Shown here piece after piece: positions 18,288-28,953 of a stretch of DNA of 64,000 nt. This DNA is from Rhodococcus sp. 14-2470-1b (GTDB taxonomy: Bacteria; Actinomycetota; Actinomycetes; Mycobacteriales; Mycobacteriaceae). The notes under the pieces were generated by a model that searched no databases, was not told the origin of the DNA, and was given only the letters and a program-made list of their open reading frames with translations. Every line of letters begins with the position of its first letter. Positions within the stretch are counted from its first letter, which is position 1. Where the stretch lies: positions 1 through 64,000 of the forward strand of contig NZ_NPFY01000031.1 of NCBI RefSeq assembly GCF_002259415.1. The letters run 5' to 3'. Both the position numbers and the translations under genes were made by a program.

Positions 18288-19262
18288 ATGAAACGGCAGC
18301 GTCAATCACTCACGATCGGTATCGACGTCGGTGGCACCAGTTTGCGTGCGTCCGTAGTCGACGCGTCCGGTCAGGTCATCGATTCCACCCAGTCGCCGAC
18401 GCCGCACACCGCTGCTGCCCTCGAGCGCGGGTTGGAGCGTGTCGTCCGCGAACTCGCGACTCGGCACCCCGTGGAGGCAGTCGGTCTGGCGGTCGCGGGT
18501 TTCCTCGATTCCGATCGGACGTCGGTCCGATTCGCCCCGCATCTCCCGTGGGTGGGTAGCCCGGTAGCCAAACGGATGAGCGACCGTATCGGCTTGCCCG
18601 TCGTGCTGGAGCACGACGCCAACTCGGCGGCGTGGGCCGAGTACCGATTCGGTGCTGCAGCCGACGGCCGCAACGTCGTGATGGTCGCCATCGGAACGGG
18701 TATCGGTGCCGCGCTTCTGATCGACGGCAAGATCTATCGCGGAAGTTACGGTGTTGCACCGGAACTCGGGCACATCCAAGTTGTCCCGGACGGTCGCGCC
18801 TGCCCCTGCGGCAAGCGAGGATGCTGGGAACGGTACTGCAGCGGAACGGCATTGGTGGACACTGCCGTCGAATTTCTTGCCGCAGATCAGGGTTCGTCGA
18901 CGATTCTGGCGCGCGAGGTCTTTCTCGATCCCGGTTCGCTGACGGGACGGAGGATCGCCTCGGCGGCCCAGGACGGCGACGAGATCGGTATCCGCACCAT
19001 GCACGAGTTCTCGCGATGGCTCGGCGTCGGGCTGTCGATGGTGAGCGATGTCTACGATCCCGATCTGATCGTGATCGCCGGCGGAGTGGCGACGTCGTCC
19101 AGTCAATTCCTCAACGAGGCGACCGAGCACTGTGCGCGCCTGGTGACGGGTGCGGGGCACCGCCCACTCGCGACCATCCGCGCCACCCAGCTGGGCGAGG
19201 CCGCCGGAATGATCGGTGCGGCCGACCTTGCGCGAAGCGCGTTCTCGACAATGTCACGCTGA
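18288..19262 (+). CDS. ROK family sugar kinase (glucokinase-like)
   Basis: A 324-residue ROK kinase without the N-terminal winged helix of ROK repressors, so an enzyme. It shows the phosphate-binding GIDVGGTSLRASVVD, the catalytic region EHDANSAAWAEYRFG, the second phosphate loop VAIGTGIGAAL and the zinc-binding CPCGKRGCWERYCSG typical of bacterial glucokinases. The ATG at 18288 follows AAAGG by 7 bases. No mycobacterial equivalent sits at this spot in the otherwise conserved order, so it may be an insertion. Glucose is the likely substrate, but other hexoses are possible. Confidence 0.92.
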   Translation: MKRQRQSLTIGIDVGGTSLRASVVDASGQVIDSTQSPTPHTAAALERGLERVVRELATRHPVEAVGLAVAGFLDSDRTSVRFAPHLPWVGSPVAKRMSDRIGLPVVLEHDANSAAWAEYRFGAAADGRNVVMVAIGTGIGAALLIDGKIYRGSYGVAPELGHIQVVPDGRACPCGKRGCWERYCSGTALVDTAVEFLAADQGSSTILAREVFLDPGSLTGRRIASAAQDGDEIGIRTMHEFSRWLGVGLSMVSDVYDPDLIVIAGGVATSSSQFLNEATEHCARLVTGAGHRPLATIRATQLGEAAGMIGAADLARSAFSTMSR

Positions 19263-19424
19263 CGCAGGCGAGGCGTCGCGCCGACGGTCCGGACGCGACC
19301 TCACGGTCCGGTTCTGTGATGCTTCTCCCGTGTGCGCACTATCTGTGGCTGGCGTCATAAACGGTAGGTACAGTTTCATCTGCACCCGATACTCGACATC
19401 GTTGGTCTCACCAGGAAGGACGCC

Positions 19425-20150
19425 ATGTGGTACTGGCTGTTCAAGTACGTCCTCATCGGTCCGCTCCTGGTTGCACTGGGTAGGCCGACGATAGAGGGCC
19501 TCGAGAACATTCCTGCGCGAGGACCGATGATCCTCGCCAGCAACCATCAGGCGGTTCTCGACTCGTTCTACCTGCCGCTGAAAGTGCAGCGGCGCATCAC
19601 GTTCCTCGCGAAGAGCGAGTACTTCACCGGACCCGGGCTCAAGGGCGCATTCCAGAAGTGGTTCTTCACCGCGGTCGGTCAGGTCCCCATCGACCGGACC
19701 GGAGCGGATGCTGCGCAGGACGCGTTGAATGCAGGCGCACGAGTCATCGGCAAGGGCAAGCTCCTCGGTATCTACCCCGAGGGCACCCGTTCGCCCGACG
19801 GTCGTTTGTACAAGGGCAAGACAGGCATGGCGCGGCTTGCTCTGCAGACCGGTGTTCAGGTTGTTCCCGTCGCGATGATCGGCACCGACAAGATGAACCC
19901 CATCGGTTCCAAGATGTGGCGTCCGGCGAAGATCACCATCAAGATCGGTAAGCCCATCGACTTCTCGCGCTTCGACGGTATGGCGGGCAACCGCTTCGTC
20001 GAGCGCGCGGTCACCGACGAGGTCATGTACGACCTGATGCTGCTGTCCGGTCAGGAGTACGTGGACGTGTACGCGGCGTCGATGAAGAAGAAGCCCGAGG
20101 ACTCCGCCGTCGCAGGTTCCGAGCGAATCCCGGATACCCGCGCGAGCTGA
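19425..20150 (+). CDS. 1-acyl-sn-glycerol-3-phosphate acyltransferase family protein (PlsC-like)
   Basis: A 241-residue membrane-associated acyltransferase. The catalytic box NHQAVLDSF (NHx4D) is near residue 38 and the substrate box EGTRSPDGR near 120; an N-terminal hydrophobic segment (YWLFKYVLIGPLLVAL) would anchor it. It acylates lysophosphatidic acid or a related lysolipid at the cytoplasmic membrane. It corresponds to mycobacterial Rv2182c, which lies by the same mannosyltransferase gene. AAGGA stands 6 bases before the ATG. It converges on the GT87 gene with a 15-base gap. Confidence 0.92.
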   Translation: MWYWLFKYVLIGPLLVALGRPTIEGLENIPARGPMILASNHQAVLDSFYLPLKVQRRITFLAKSEYFTGPGLKGAFQKWFFTAVGQVPIDRTGADAAQDALNAGARVIGKGKLLGIYPEGTRSPDGRLYKGKTGMARLALQTGVQVVPVAMIGTDKMNPIGSKMWRPAKITIKIGKPIDFSRFDGMAGNRFVERAVTDEVMYDLMLLSGQEYVDVYAASMKKKPEDSAVAGSERIPDTRAS

Positions 20151-20165
20151 GTGTTCTGCGGGTCG

Positions 20166-21473
20166 TCAGGACGCAGAAGGGGTTCGACCGACTCCGGGCG
20201 AGCGCAGCAGCGCGAAGACGACGACGAGAGCAGCGGCTCCCCAAAGGACGTACGACGACGCCGCTACCTGGTCCCACAGCGGCCACCCGAGCCCCGAGTA
20301 GCGGCCGGGTGCCAGTCGCCAGTGCGGCGCGAAGTGCATCAACACAATGCCGACGCCAACGAGCGCGAACGTCAGGTAGCTACGCCTGCGGTAGGCGAGT
20401 GCAGTCAGGGCCATCATGAACGGGACCACCCACACCCAGTGGTGAGACCAGGACACCGGGGACACGAGCAGACCGAAGATCGCGTTCACTCCCAGGGCCA
20501 GTGCGCCTTGCCCGGCCGAGAAGGCTCGTCGCATCGCAAGCGCCGCTACCGCGAGGACACAGCAGGACAGTGCGATCCAGAGAACCGAGCGAAGCGAATC
20601 GTCGAGTCCGAAGCGCGCGAGCACACCGGTGATGCTTTGATTCGCGGGGTACGCGGGCCGACCGATTCGGTCGGAATCGATCAATGTGTCGGTCCAGTAG
20701 GTCACCGAGTCCGAGAACGTGATCAGGAATCCGAGTGCAGTGAACGCGGCAAAGCTGACACCGGCCACGACGGCGGCACGAAAGTCCTTGCGGAGCAGGA
20801 AGTACAGGACGAAAACAGCAGGTGTCAGCTTCACCGCGGCGACGAAGCCGATGAGGAGTCCGCGCGGCCACGGAGTCTTACGAAGCAGGCAGTCGGCGGT
20901 GACGAACGCCATCAACAGGATGTTGATCTGCCCGTAGTCGAGAGTCGAGAACACCGGTTCGAGCAGAAGCGCAGCAGCGAAGATGGCGACGGCGGACCAC
21001 AGCAGAACATGGCTCGGCAGTTTCTGTTCTCTCCACGCCGACATCGAGGCAGGCACGCCGAGCGACCTCAACGTCAGCACGATGGTGGCGAACAGCAACA
21101 CCAGCGACACACTCGTCACGATGATGTTCGCCCAGTACAGACTGACAGCGGACAACGGACTGAACAGAACAGCGGCAATAGGCGGGTACGTGAAGGGAAG
21201 AGTATTTCCCAGCGCAGTCGGAGGCATCTGCCCGTACAGCGGCGAACCGGAAGCGAACACGCCGCCACCGATTCGATAGACGTCGAGGTCGATGCGGTAA
21301 TAATTCCCGAGCGGAGTCAGGCCACGCAGCCCCGGCAAGCCGAGAATGTTGTACGCGATGCCTGCCAACGCTGCGACGGCAATGATCACGCACACTACGA
21401 CGATCGACGGCGACGGACGACGTCGCGTCGATCCCGCCGACAAATCCGCGTCGATCTCTGGTGTTTCCAGCAT
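20166..21473 (-). CDS. GT87 (DUF2029) polyprenyl-phosphomannose mannosyltransferase, Rv2181/MptC-like
   Basis: A 435-residue integral membrane GT-C glycosyltransferase with about 10 hydrophobic helices. Typical GT87 sequence follows the first helix: YYRIDLDVYRIGGGVFASG, then YGQMPPTALGNTLPFTYPP, where the Asp in the first loop is the usual catalytic residue. The position next to plsC matches mycobacterial Rv2181, an alpha-1,2-mannosyltransferase that branches lipomannan/LAM on the outer face of the membrane. The ATG at 21473 follows AAGGA; the longer frame upstream runs into the 35-bp repeats and is rejected. Confidence 0.9.
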   Translation of the reverse strand: MLETPEIDADLSAGSTRRRPSPSIVVVCVIIAVAALAGIAYNILGLPGLRGLTPLGNYYRIDLDVYRIGGGVFASGSPLYGQMPPTALGNTLPFTYPPIAAVLFSPLSAVSLYWANIIVTSVSLVLLFATIVLTLRSLGVPASMSAWREQKLPSHVLLWSAVAIFAAALLLEPVFSTLDYGQINILLMAFVTADCLLRKTPWPRGLLIGFVAAVKLTPAVFVLYFLLRKDFRAAVVAGVSFAAFTALGFLITFSDSVTYWTDTLIDSDRIGRPAYPANQSITGVLARFGLDDSLRSVLWIALSCCVLAVAALAMRRAFSAGQGALALGVNAIFGLLVSPVSWSHHWVWVVPFMMALTALAYRRRSYLTFALVGVGIVLMHFAPHWRLAPGRYSGLGWPLWDQVAASSYVLWGAAALVVVFALLRSPGVGRTPSAS

Positions 21474-21528
21474 CGTGTTCCTTCTGCGTGCTCGATATCG
21501 ATTCTCGACGGTGTGGCACCCACCCCGA

Positions 21529-21656
21529 TTCATTCCGCAGGCTCCACTCACTGCTGAGCCTGGTTCATTCCGCAGGCTCCACTCACTGCTGAGCCCGATT
21601 CATTCCGCAGGCTCCACTCACTGCTGAGCCTGGTTCATTCCACAGGCTCCACTCAC
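21529..21656. repeat. 35-bp direct tandem repeat, four copies (last one partial)
   Basis: Units begin at 21529, 21564, 21599 and 21634, an exact 35-base period. The shared 32 bases start TTCATTCCGCAGGCTCCACT and end CTGCTGAGCC; only the 3-base joints vary (TGG, CGA, TGG), and the fourth copy diverges after 23 bases with one change (CACAG for CGCAG). Each unit holds a small inverted repeat (AGGCTC and GAGCCT, 11-base loop). It lies in the divergent promoter region of the GT87 and exoribonuclease genes. Confidence 0.95.
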
Positions 21657-21677
21657 GCCGACCCTGTGGCTGCCCGA

Positions 21678-21683
21678 TAGTCT
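21678..21683 (+). promoter_or_regulatory. Candidate leaderless -10 element of the exoribonuclease gene
   Basis: TAGTCT fits TANNNT and ends 7 bases before the GTG start at 21691. No Shine-Dalgarno is present, which suggests a leaderless mRNA. Inferred from spacing only. Confidence 0.4.
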
Positions 21684-21690
21684 TCGAAGC

Positions 21691-23626
<1,936 letters not shown>

Positions 23627-23638
23627 TCTACTGCCGCA

Positions 23639-25663
23639 TCAGGGCAACGACACGACGGTGACCGTCGACCCCGGGGCCACTCTGGATCCAGGTCCCGGGG
23701 TCTGCGACACCACGAGTGAGCCGTCGGTGTCGAATACCTGACGGACCTGTACGTCCAAGCCCAACCGCTGAACCGTCTCTCGTGCCGAGCCGACGGACCG
23801 GCCGAGCAGCGACGGCACCGACACCGCGTTCGAGATCTGCAGTTCCACACTGCTTCCCGCGGTGACGGACGTGCCGATCTCCGGTGACGTACCCGCGACG
23901 CGGCCGCCGTCGACGTCCTTGTCGAACTGGTCCTGGGTGCCGGACACCGAGATGTCGACAGCGGCGAGCGCTGCCGTCGCCTCCTCGGCTGTCAGGCCGT
24001 TCACGTCCGGAACGTCCACCGGCGGTGCGCCTTTGGAACGCAGGATCTTGACGGTGTCGCCGACGGCGAGTGTGGTTCCCGGTGCCGGATCCAACGCCGC
24101 GACCCCGCCGACGGGGGCGGTGGTGCTGAAGGCCTCACCGCCGTCGACCGGTTCGAAAGTTCGCTCACGCAACAGATCCTGCATGTCACCGATCGAGATG
24201 TTCGACGTGATGTCCGGAACGGTCGGCTTGCCCAGCGACACGAGCACGTCGACGGTGTCGCCCTTTGCCACCCGTGAACCGGAGGCCGGGTCGGTGCCGA
24301 TCAGAGCATCGACCGGCATGGTGTCCGAGTAGGTGCCCTGGACGGTGTTCTCCAGGTCCGCGGCCGCGAGCGTGCTCTGTGCGCTCTGCAGATCCAATCC
24401 GCCGATTTCGGGGACGGAGGTGTATCTGCCCGATCCCATCCACCAACCTCCGATTCCCACGGCGACCGCCAGTAGCGCGACGATGGTCAGCCAGATGACG
24501 ATGGCTCGGCGCGAACGCTGCCGGTCGGCATCGAAGTCGGGGAACTGGTACTCGCGGCGACCCGGTGCGCGCGGCGGTGCGGCATCGGCCGAGTCGTCGT
24601 CGACGGTCGGTCCCGAAGCGTCGCCGCGATACGTCGGTGCAGTCTGAACGCGGGTGTGATGCACCACAGCATCCGGTGGGGGCGTGGACGGCACCACCTG
24701 GGTGGGTGGTTCGGCGGCGGGGCGCTCGCCGGCGAACGTGGTGGGCGCACCCAACGCTGCAGCACTGCGATGTTCGGCCGAACGCCGCGGCGCAGGCACG
24801 CGGTACGGGGGCAGTTCCAACCGTCCACACACCACGCGGAGCGCACGTGCCATCTCGTCGGCGTTCTGGAACCTGGAGGCCGGGTCTCGATCGGTGGCGC
24901 GGGCCACCAGCTCGTCGAATTCCGGCGGTACACCAGCGATGTACGCGCTGGGATGGGGAACATCGTTGTCGATCCGCTGGTACGCGATCGAGAGGGACGT
25001 GTCACCGTTGAAGGGGGTACGCCCGGTCAGCAACTCGAACAGGACGACACCCACGCCGTACACGTCGCTGCCCGCATTGGCGGACCCGGTCGTCACCTGT
25101 TCGGGCGAGAGATAGGCGGCTGTGCCCAGAATGACGGAACTCGACGTGGCATTCGAGGCCGCCACGGCTCGAACGAGGCCGAAATCGGCGATCTTCACGT
25201 CCCCGCCGTCCGAGATGAGAATGTTCTCGGGTTTGATGTCGCGGTGAACGAGGCCTGCACGGTGAGCGGTACCCAGGGCGTCGAGAACCGGTCGGACGAC
25301 CGCGGCAGCGGCGTGCGGCGGCATCGGCCCACGCTCACGGAGAAGTTCGCGCAGGGTTCCGCCCTCCACCAACTCCATGACCAGAAACGCGAACTCTCCG
25401 TCTCGGCCGTGGTCGTACACAGCGACGAGGCCCGGATTGTTGAGCCTGGCCACGGCCCTCGCCTCGAACTCGAACCGGGCGACGAACTGCGGATCCTCGG
25501 CGAACTTGGGGTCCATGATCTTGACTGCGACCGGTCGGTCCAGCCGGGTGTCGAGTGCGCGGTACACGGTCGACATTCCGCCACGTGCGATGGGCGCGTC
25601 GATCCGGTAGCGCCGATCCAGCAACGAACCCGTCGAAACGGATCCATGCAGATCTTTCCACAT
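23639..25663 (-). CDS. pknL: Membrane Ser/Thr protein kinase PknL with four PASTA repeats
   Basis: A 674-residue receptor-type Hanks kinase. The kinase domain spans about residues 20-285 with the Gly-rich loop IARGGMSTVY, Lys 48 (VAVKIM), HRDIKPEN at 140-147 and DFG at 160-162. A Pro/Ala-rich linker leads to one membrane helix (about 387-410) and four extracellular PASTA repeats (about 414-477, 480-544, 549-613, 614-674), which bind muropeptides or lipid II in related kinases. M. tuberculosis PknL lacks the PASTA part. An AGGAGG stands upstream; GTG at 25666 is an equally good start. It is divergent from its presumed substrate gene at 25833. Confidence 0.95.
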   Translation of the reverse strand: MWKDLHGSVSTGSLLDRRYRIDAPIARGGMSTVYRALDTRLDRPVAVKIMDPKFAEDPQFVARFEFEARAVARLNNPGLVAVYDHGRDGEFAFLVMELVEGGTLRELLRERGPMPPHAAAAVVRPVLDALGTAHRAGLVHRDIKPENILISDGGDVKIADFGLVRAVAASNATSSSVILGTAAYLSPEQVTTGSANAGSDVYGVGVVLFELLTGRTPFNGDTSLSIAYQRIDNDVPHPSAYIAGVPPEFDELVARATDRDPASRFQNADEMARALRVVCGRLELPPYRVPAPRRSAEHRSAAALGAPTTFAGERPAAEPPTQVVPSTPPPDAVVHHTRVQTAPTYRGDASGPTVDDDSADAAPPRAPGRREYQFPDFDADRQRSRRAIVIWLTIVALLAVAVGIGGWWMGSGRYTSVPEIGGLDLQSAQSTLAAADLENTVQGTYSDTMPVDALIGTDPASGSRVAKGDTVDVLVSLGKPTVPDITSNISIGDMQDLLRERTFEPVDGGEAFSTTAPVGGVAALDPAPGTTLAVGDTVKILRSKGAPPVDVPDVNGLTAEEATAALAAVDISVSGTQDQFDKDVDGGRVAGTSPEIGTSVTAGSSVELQISNAVSVPSLLGRSVGSARETVQRLGLDVQVRQVFDTDGSLVVSQTPGPGSRVAPGSTVTVVSLP

Positions 25664-25814
25664 CACCTCGTCTACCTCCTGTGGAAAAAGTGGGCGCTGC
25701 CTACGTGATGGTAGCCAGGGTTGGTATCGACTTCGTCTCGGCCGCACCGAGCACCGACGTCGTCTCGGCCCGCGTTCGTGCGCGGTACGGGCGTTTTTCG
25801 TATACGAGACCGAA

Positions 25815-25831
25815 GCAGTTAACGTTACTGC
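25815..25831. promoter_or_regulatory. Palindrome over the candidate leaderless promoter of the wHTH gene
   Basis: A near-palindrome with GCAG and CTGC arms around a perfect TAACGTTA core ends one base before the GTG at 25833. TAACGT (25820-25825) also fits the -10 consensus at leaderless spacing. A dimeric repressor bound here would block the promoter. The winged-helix product of the gene itself is an obvious candidate, but that is an inference. Confidence 0.45.
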
Positions 25832-25832
25832 A

Positions 25833-26204
25833 GTGAGCACAATCCCTTACTCAGGCGACGTCCTCGATCCGTCCGAATCGCTGCTACAGCTGACGGACGT
25901 GAGCAAAATCCTCGAGGTTCCGAAGTCGAGGGTCGAGCAGATGCTTCGCGACCGCCAGCTCCTGGCAGTCAAGCGTGAACGCGTCCCCGGCGTACCCGAG
26001 GTCTTTCTCGACGCCGAACGCCGCGAGATCGTCAAAGGACTTCCCGGACTGCTCGCCGTTCTCCACGACGGCGGATTCGAGGACGAGGAGATTCTGAAGT
26101 GGCTGTTCGAGGCCGACGACAGCCTCCCCGGTCGGCCTATCGACGCGATGCACGGTCACCTCATGCGCGAGGTGATCAGGCGCGCGCAGGCGATGGCGTT
26201 CTGA
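25833..26204 (+). CDS. Winged-helix DNA-binding protein, PknL substrate homologue (Rv2175c-like)
   Basis: A 123-residue DNA-binding protein. The helix-turn-helix part is LLQLTDVSKILEVPKSRVEQMLRDRQLLAVKRE, with a winged extension VPEVFLDAERREIVKG, followed by an actinobacterial C-terminal helical domain (GLLAVLHDGGFEDEEILKWLF). The N-terminal tail is short and Thr/Ser-poor compared with Rv2175c, whose activity is controlled by PknL phosphorylation of an N-terminal Thr. The gene is divergent from pknL as in mycobacteria. The 3' end overlaps the convergent crtB by 29 bases. Confidence 0.9.
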   Translation: MSTIPYSGDVLDPSESLLQLTDVSKILEVPKSRVEQMLRDRQLLAVKRERVPGVPEVFLDAERREIVKGLPGLLAVLHDGGFEDEEILKWLFEADDSLPGRPIDAMHGHLMREVIRRAQAMAF

Positions 26205-27171
26205 GGTTGATCCACCCGGTGGCGAGCAGCCTCGGCGCCGCCACCGACAGCCTCCGTCCGCGCGACACCCGCGCGCGCTCGAACAGCACTCGGTAGCCGT
26301 TCTCCTCGACCTCGCGCAGAATTCCGCTGTAGAGGAGCGACGCGGTCCGCATACCTGGGCGCACCCGAGGATCGAGAAAATCGATCCCTGGATCCGCGAC
26401 CCGGTAGATCGCACGGGTGTGCACGATCAAGTGGGCAAGCGCGCGGTCCACCCGCGGATCGGTTCGTTTCTCCCGACGGCAGTACCGAAGAAGATCCTCG
26501 TCCACGCCGAACGCCGCTAGCTCGTCGGTGGGCAGGTAGATCCGGTCTCGGTCGAGGTCCTCGCCCATGTCCCGAATGAAGTTGGTCAGCTGGAAGGCTT
26601 CGCCGAGGGCAGCGGCAGGCTCCTCCGCACCGTCGACGGCGGTGCCCAGAATGGGCAGCATCTCGAGGCCGATGACGGCCGCGGACCCGTACATGTATTC
26701 ACGAAGTTCGGGCATGGTCCGGTAGCGGGCCTTGAAGAACTCGGTGCCCGGGATGTCCATGCGCATCGAATGGAAGAACGCACGGAAGTACTCGTGATCG
26801 ATGTGGTACCGGTTCACGGTGTCCACGAAGGCGCGAAGGACCATGTCCGACGGACCGGTGCCGAGTTGCTCGCCGTTCAGAGCCGCCGTCACTCGCAGTT
26901 CGAGCTCGTCGACGGAGGCAGCCGCACGTTCGTCCGCGGGCGCCAGAGACGTTGCAGCCGTGTCCGTTTCGGTCAGAGACCCGTCGACGTCGACGTCGAT
27001 GATGTCGTCCACCATGCGCGCGAACCCGTAGAGAGCATGCACGGCAGCGCGCTTCTCGACCGGAAGAAGCCTCGTCGCGAGGAAGTACGTCTTACCGTGG
27101 CGGGCATTGAGATCCCGGCACAGGCGGTATGCGTCGTGCAGCGCTGGGTCGATCGCGTCGAGTTCACCCAT
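26176..27171 (-). CDS. crtB: Phytoene synthase (CrtB)
   Basis: Head-to-head condensation of two geranylgeranyl diphosphates to phytoene. The 331-residue protein has both Asp-rich motifs, DDIIDVDVD near residue 55 and the QLTNFIRDMGEDLDRDRIYLP region near 195, and the usual opening YRLCRDLNARHGKTYFLATRLLP. It starts inside the last codons of mptA (8-base overlap ATGGGTGA), so it is translated with mptA, and its 3' end overlaps the winged-helix gene. Squalene synthase relatives share the fold, but the crtE and crtI neighbours make phytoene synthase the clear choice. Confidence 0.95.
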   Translation of the reverse strand: MGELDAIDPALHDAYRLCRDLNARHGKTYFLATRLLPVEKRAAVHALYGFARMVDDIIDVDVDGSLTETDTAATSLAPADERAAASVDELELRVTAALNGEQLGTGPSDMVLRAFVDTVNRYHIDHEYFRAFFHSMRMDIPGTEFFKARYRTMPELREYMYGSAAVIGLEMLPILGTAVDGAEEPAAALGEAFQLTNFIRDMGEDLDRDRIYLPTDELAAFGVDEDLLRYCRREKRTDPRVDRALAHLIVHTRAIYRVADPGIDFLDPRVRPGMRTASLLYSGILREVEENGYRVLFERARVSRGRRLSVAAPRLLATGWINLRTPSPARA

Positions 27172-28822
27172 GGTCGGCCGTACTCGTGCGGTCCGTCGTG
27201 TCGAGCTCGGACGTCGTCTTCGGACTTCGCTTCTCGGGGTGTCCGCGCAACCGGAGCGGATCCACCCGAGTCAGTGACACTGCCGCGACCACTGCCGCGA
27301 AGGTTGCGAGCGCGACATGCGCAACCGTGTACAGCCCGATCGATCCGTCGGGCCGGAACACGAGCATCAACCAGGTGGACAGCCCCACGAGAACCATCAA
27401 CGTCCTGGTCGACAACGCGAAACCGGCCGCGAGCGCCAGCGGCCACGAGTAGTACCACGGCAGAGCGGCGGGGGAGAGAACGACGATAGCGACGAGCGCG
27501 ATGACGATGCCCTTCACCGCGTCCCGTTCGGTTCGGCGGAACAACCACCAGGTTCCGACGATGATGACTGCCAGCGCGAGCGCACACAGCATTCGTGTCA
27601 CTTCGAGGACGGGGCCGAGACGGAGATCCAGGAACCACGACGTGCTGACGGTGACGAGATGCGCGAGGATCGTCGGCAAGGAAAGCCAGTTGATGATCTT
27701 GGCAGAGCCGGACAACGCCGTCAGCCACCCGATTCCGACACCGGCCACGACCGATGCGATCGCGAACACTGCGGCGAACACTCCTGCGCCGGTTCCTGCC
27801 GTCTTCGCGAACGACACGATGGGGGAGGACGGTGCACGATTCTCCGCGACGGCCTTCTCCCGTTCGTGAATCATCCAGATCCACACCATGAACGGCAACG
27901 CCAGACCGGCTGTTGCCTTGATCGCGACCGCTATTGCGACCAGTGCGACCCCGGCGACGTGTTTTCGTTCCAGAACCAACACGATTCCGGCGGTCATCAA
28001 TCCAACCATCAGCAGTTCGTTGTGAACGCCGCCGATGAGGTGGATGAGAACGAGGGGGTTGAGGACGGCCAGCCACAACGCGATCGCGGGTTTGCCGCCG
28101 AGGTGCGACGCCAGACGCGGGACGGCCCACATCATCAAAGCGAGTCCCGGCAGCATCGTGATGCGCAGGAGCATGGTGCCCGCGATGACGTTGTCGCCGG
28201 TGACGCTCGTGATGGCCTGTCCGAGGAGCAGGAACAGTGGCCCGTACGGTGCCGTAGTCGTGGTCCACACGTTACTGACGTTGTCCAGCAGGATGCCGGG
28301 ATTGGCGACCGGGCCGACAGCGTAGGGGTCGAAACCGTCGCGTAGCAGCGCCCCCTGCGCCAGGTACGAGTAGGCATCGCGGCTGAACATCGGTACGGCC
28401 AGCAGTAACGGCGCAGTCCAGGCCGGGACAACCCAGCGCAGTTCTCGCAAAGAGGTGCGGCCTCCGAGCGTCGCGCGGCCCAGCCGGACCCAGGCAACGA
28501 TCATCAGGACGACGCCAACCCACACGATGATGCTGGAGATGATCAGACCGTGGCCGAATCGTAGCCACGACAGGTGCATCGCTTCGAGCAACGGGTCGCG
28601 GCGCCGGACACTGCCCGCGCCGAAACCTCCGAACGTGATGAGCGCCGCGCCCACGACGCCGAGGACGGCAGCGTGGCCTTCCGGACTACGCAGGAAAGAA
28701 GCCAGGTGTCGAACCCTCGAGTCACTTGCCGCACCCGAGGAGGACGCAGGGCTCGAAACGGTGCTGTCGCCGGGTTTCTCGGATGGGGCCGAACCCTGAA
28801 CCGGGGACATCGTTGCTGTCAT
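27164..28822 (-). CDS. mptA: Alpha-1,6-mannopyranosyltransferase MptA
   Basis: A 552-residue polytopic GT-C mannosyltransferase that extends the alpha-1,6-mannan backbone of lipomannan/LAM from polyprenyl-phosphomannose. A Ser/Pro-rich cytoplasmic tail of about 40 residues precedes some 12 hydrophobic helices; FSRDAYSYLAQGALLRDGFDPY carries the catalytic Asp-rich first loop and IGGVHNELLMVGLM a conserved loop. It matches mycobacterial Rv2174. Two ATGs, 28822 and 28810, both fit; AGGAGG touches the first and lies 12 bases before the second. It sits between crtI and crtB in a carotenoid operon. Confidence 0.92.
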   Translation of the reverse strand: MTATMSPVQGSAPSEKPGDSTVSSPASSSGAASDSRVRHLASFLRSPEGHAAVLGVVGAALITFGGFGAGSVRRRDPLLEAMHLSWLRFGHGLIISSIIVWVGVVLMIVAWVRLGRATLGGRTSLRELRWVVPAWTAPLLLAVPMFSRDAYSYLAQGALLRDGFDPYAVGPVANPGILLDNVSNVWTTTTAPYGPLFLLLGQAITSVTGDNVIAGTMLLRITMLPGLALMMWAVPRLASHLGGKPAIALWLAVLNPLVLIHLIGGVHNELLMVGLMTAGIVLVLERKHVAGVALVAIAVAIKATAGLALPFMVWIWMIHEREKAVAENRAPSSPIVSFAKTAGTGAGVFAAVFAIASVVAGVGIGWLTALSGSAKIINWLSLPTILAHLVTVSTSWFLDLRLGPVLEVTRMLCALALAVIIVGTWWLFRRTERDAVKGIVIALVAIVVLSPAALPWYYSWPLALAAGFALSTRTLMVLVGLSTWLMLVFRPDGSIGLYTVAHVALATFAAVVAAVSLTRVDPLRLRGHPEKRSPKTTSELDTTDRTSTADHG

Positions 28823-28953
28823 CCTCCTCTCGGTGTCGCGGACTTCAAGCGCCTGTGGTCCGGACGGTGAACACGAAGCACCGCGCCGATGGCCGCAGTC
28901 AGTTTAGTTGGTGATTTCGGGCGATCCGAACCATCCCGCGACTCGGGCGGATG

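Noticed and set aside
21529-21656. CRISPR array
   Set aside because: The repeats are adjacent with only 3-base joints, so there are no spacers, and no cas genes are nearby.
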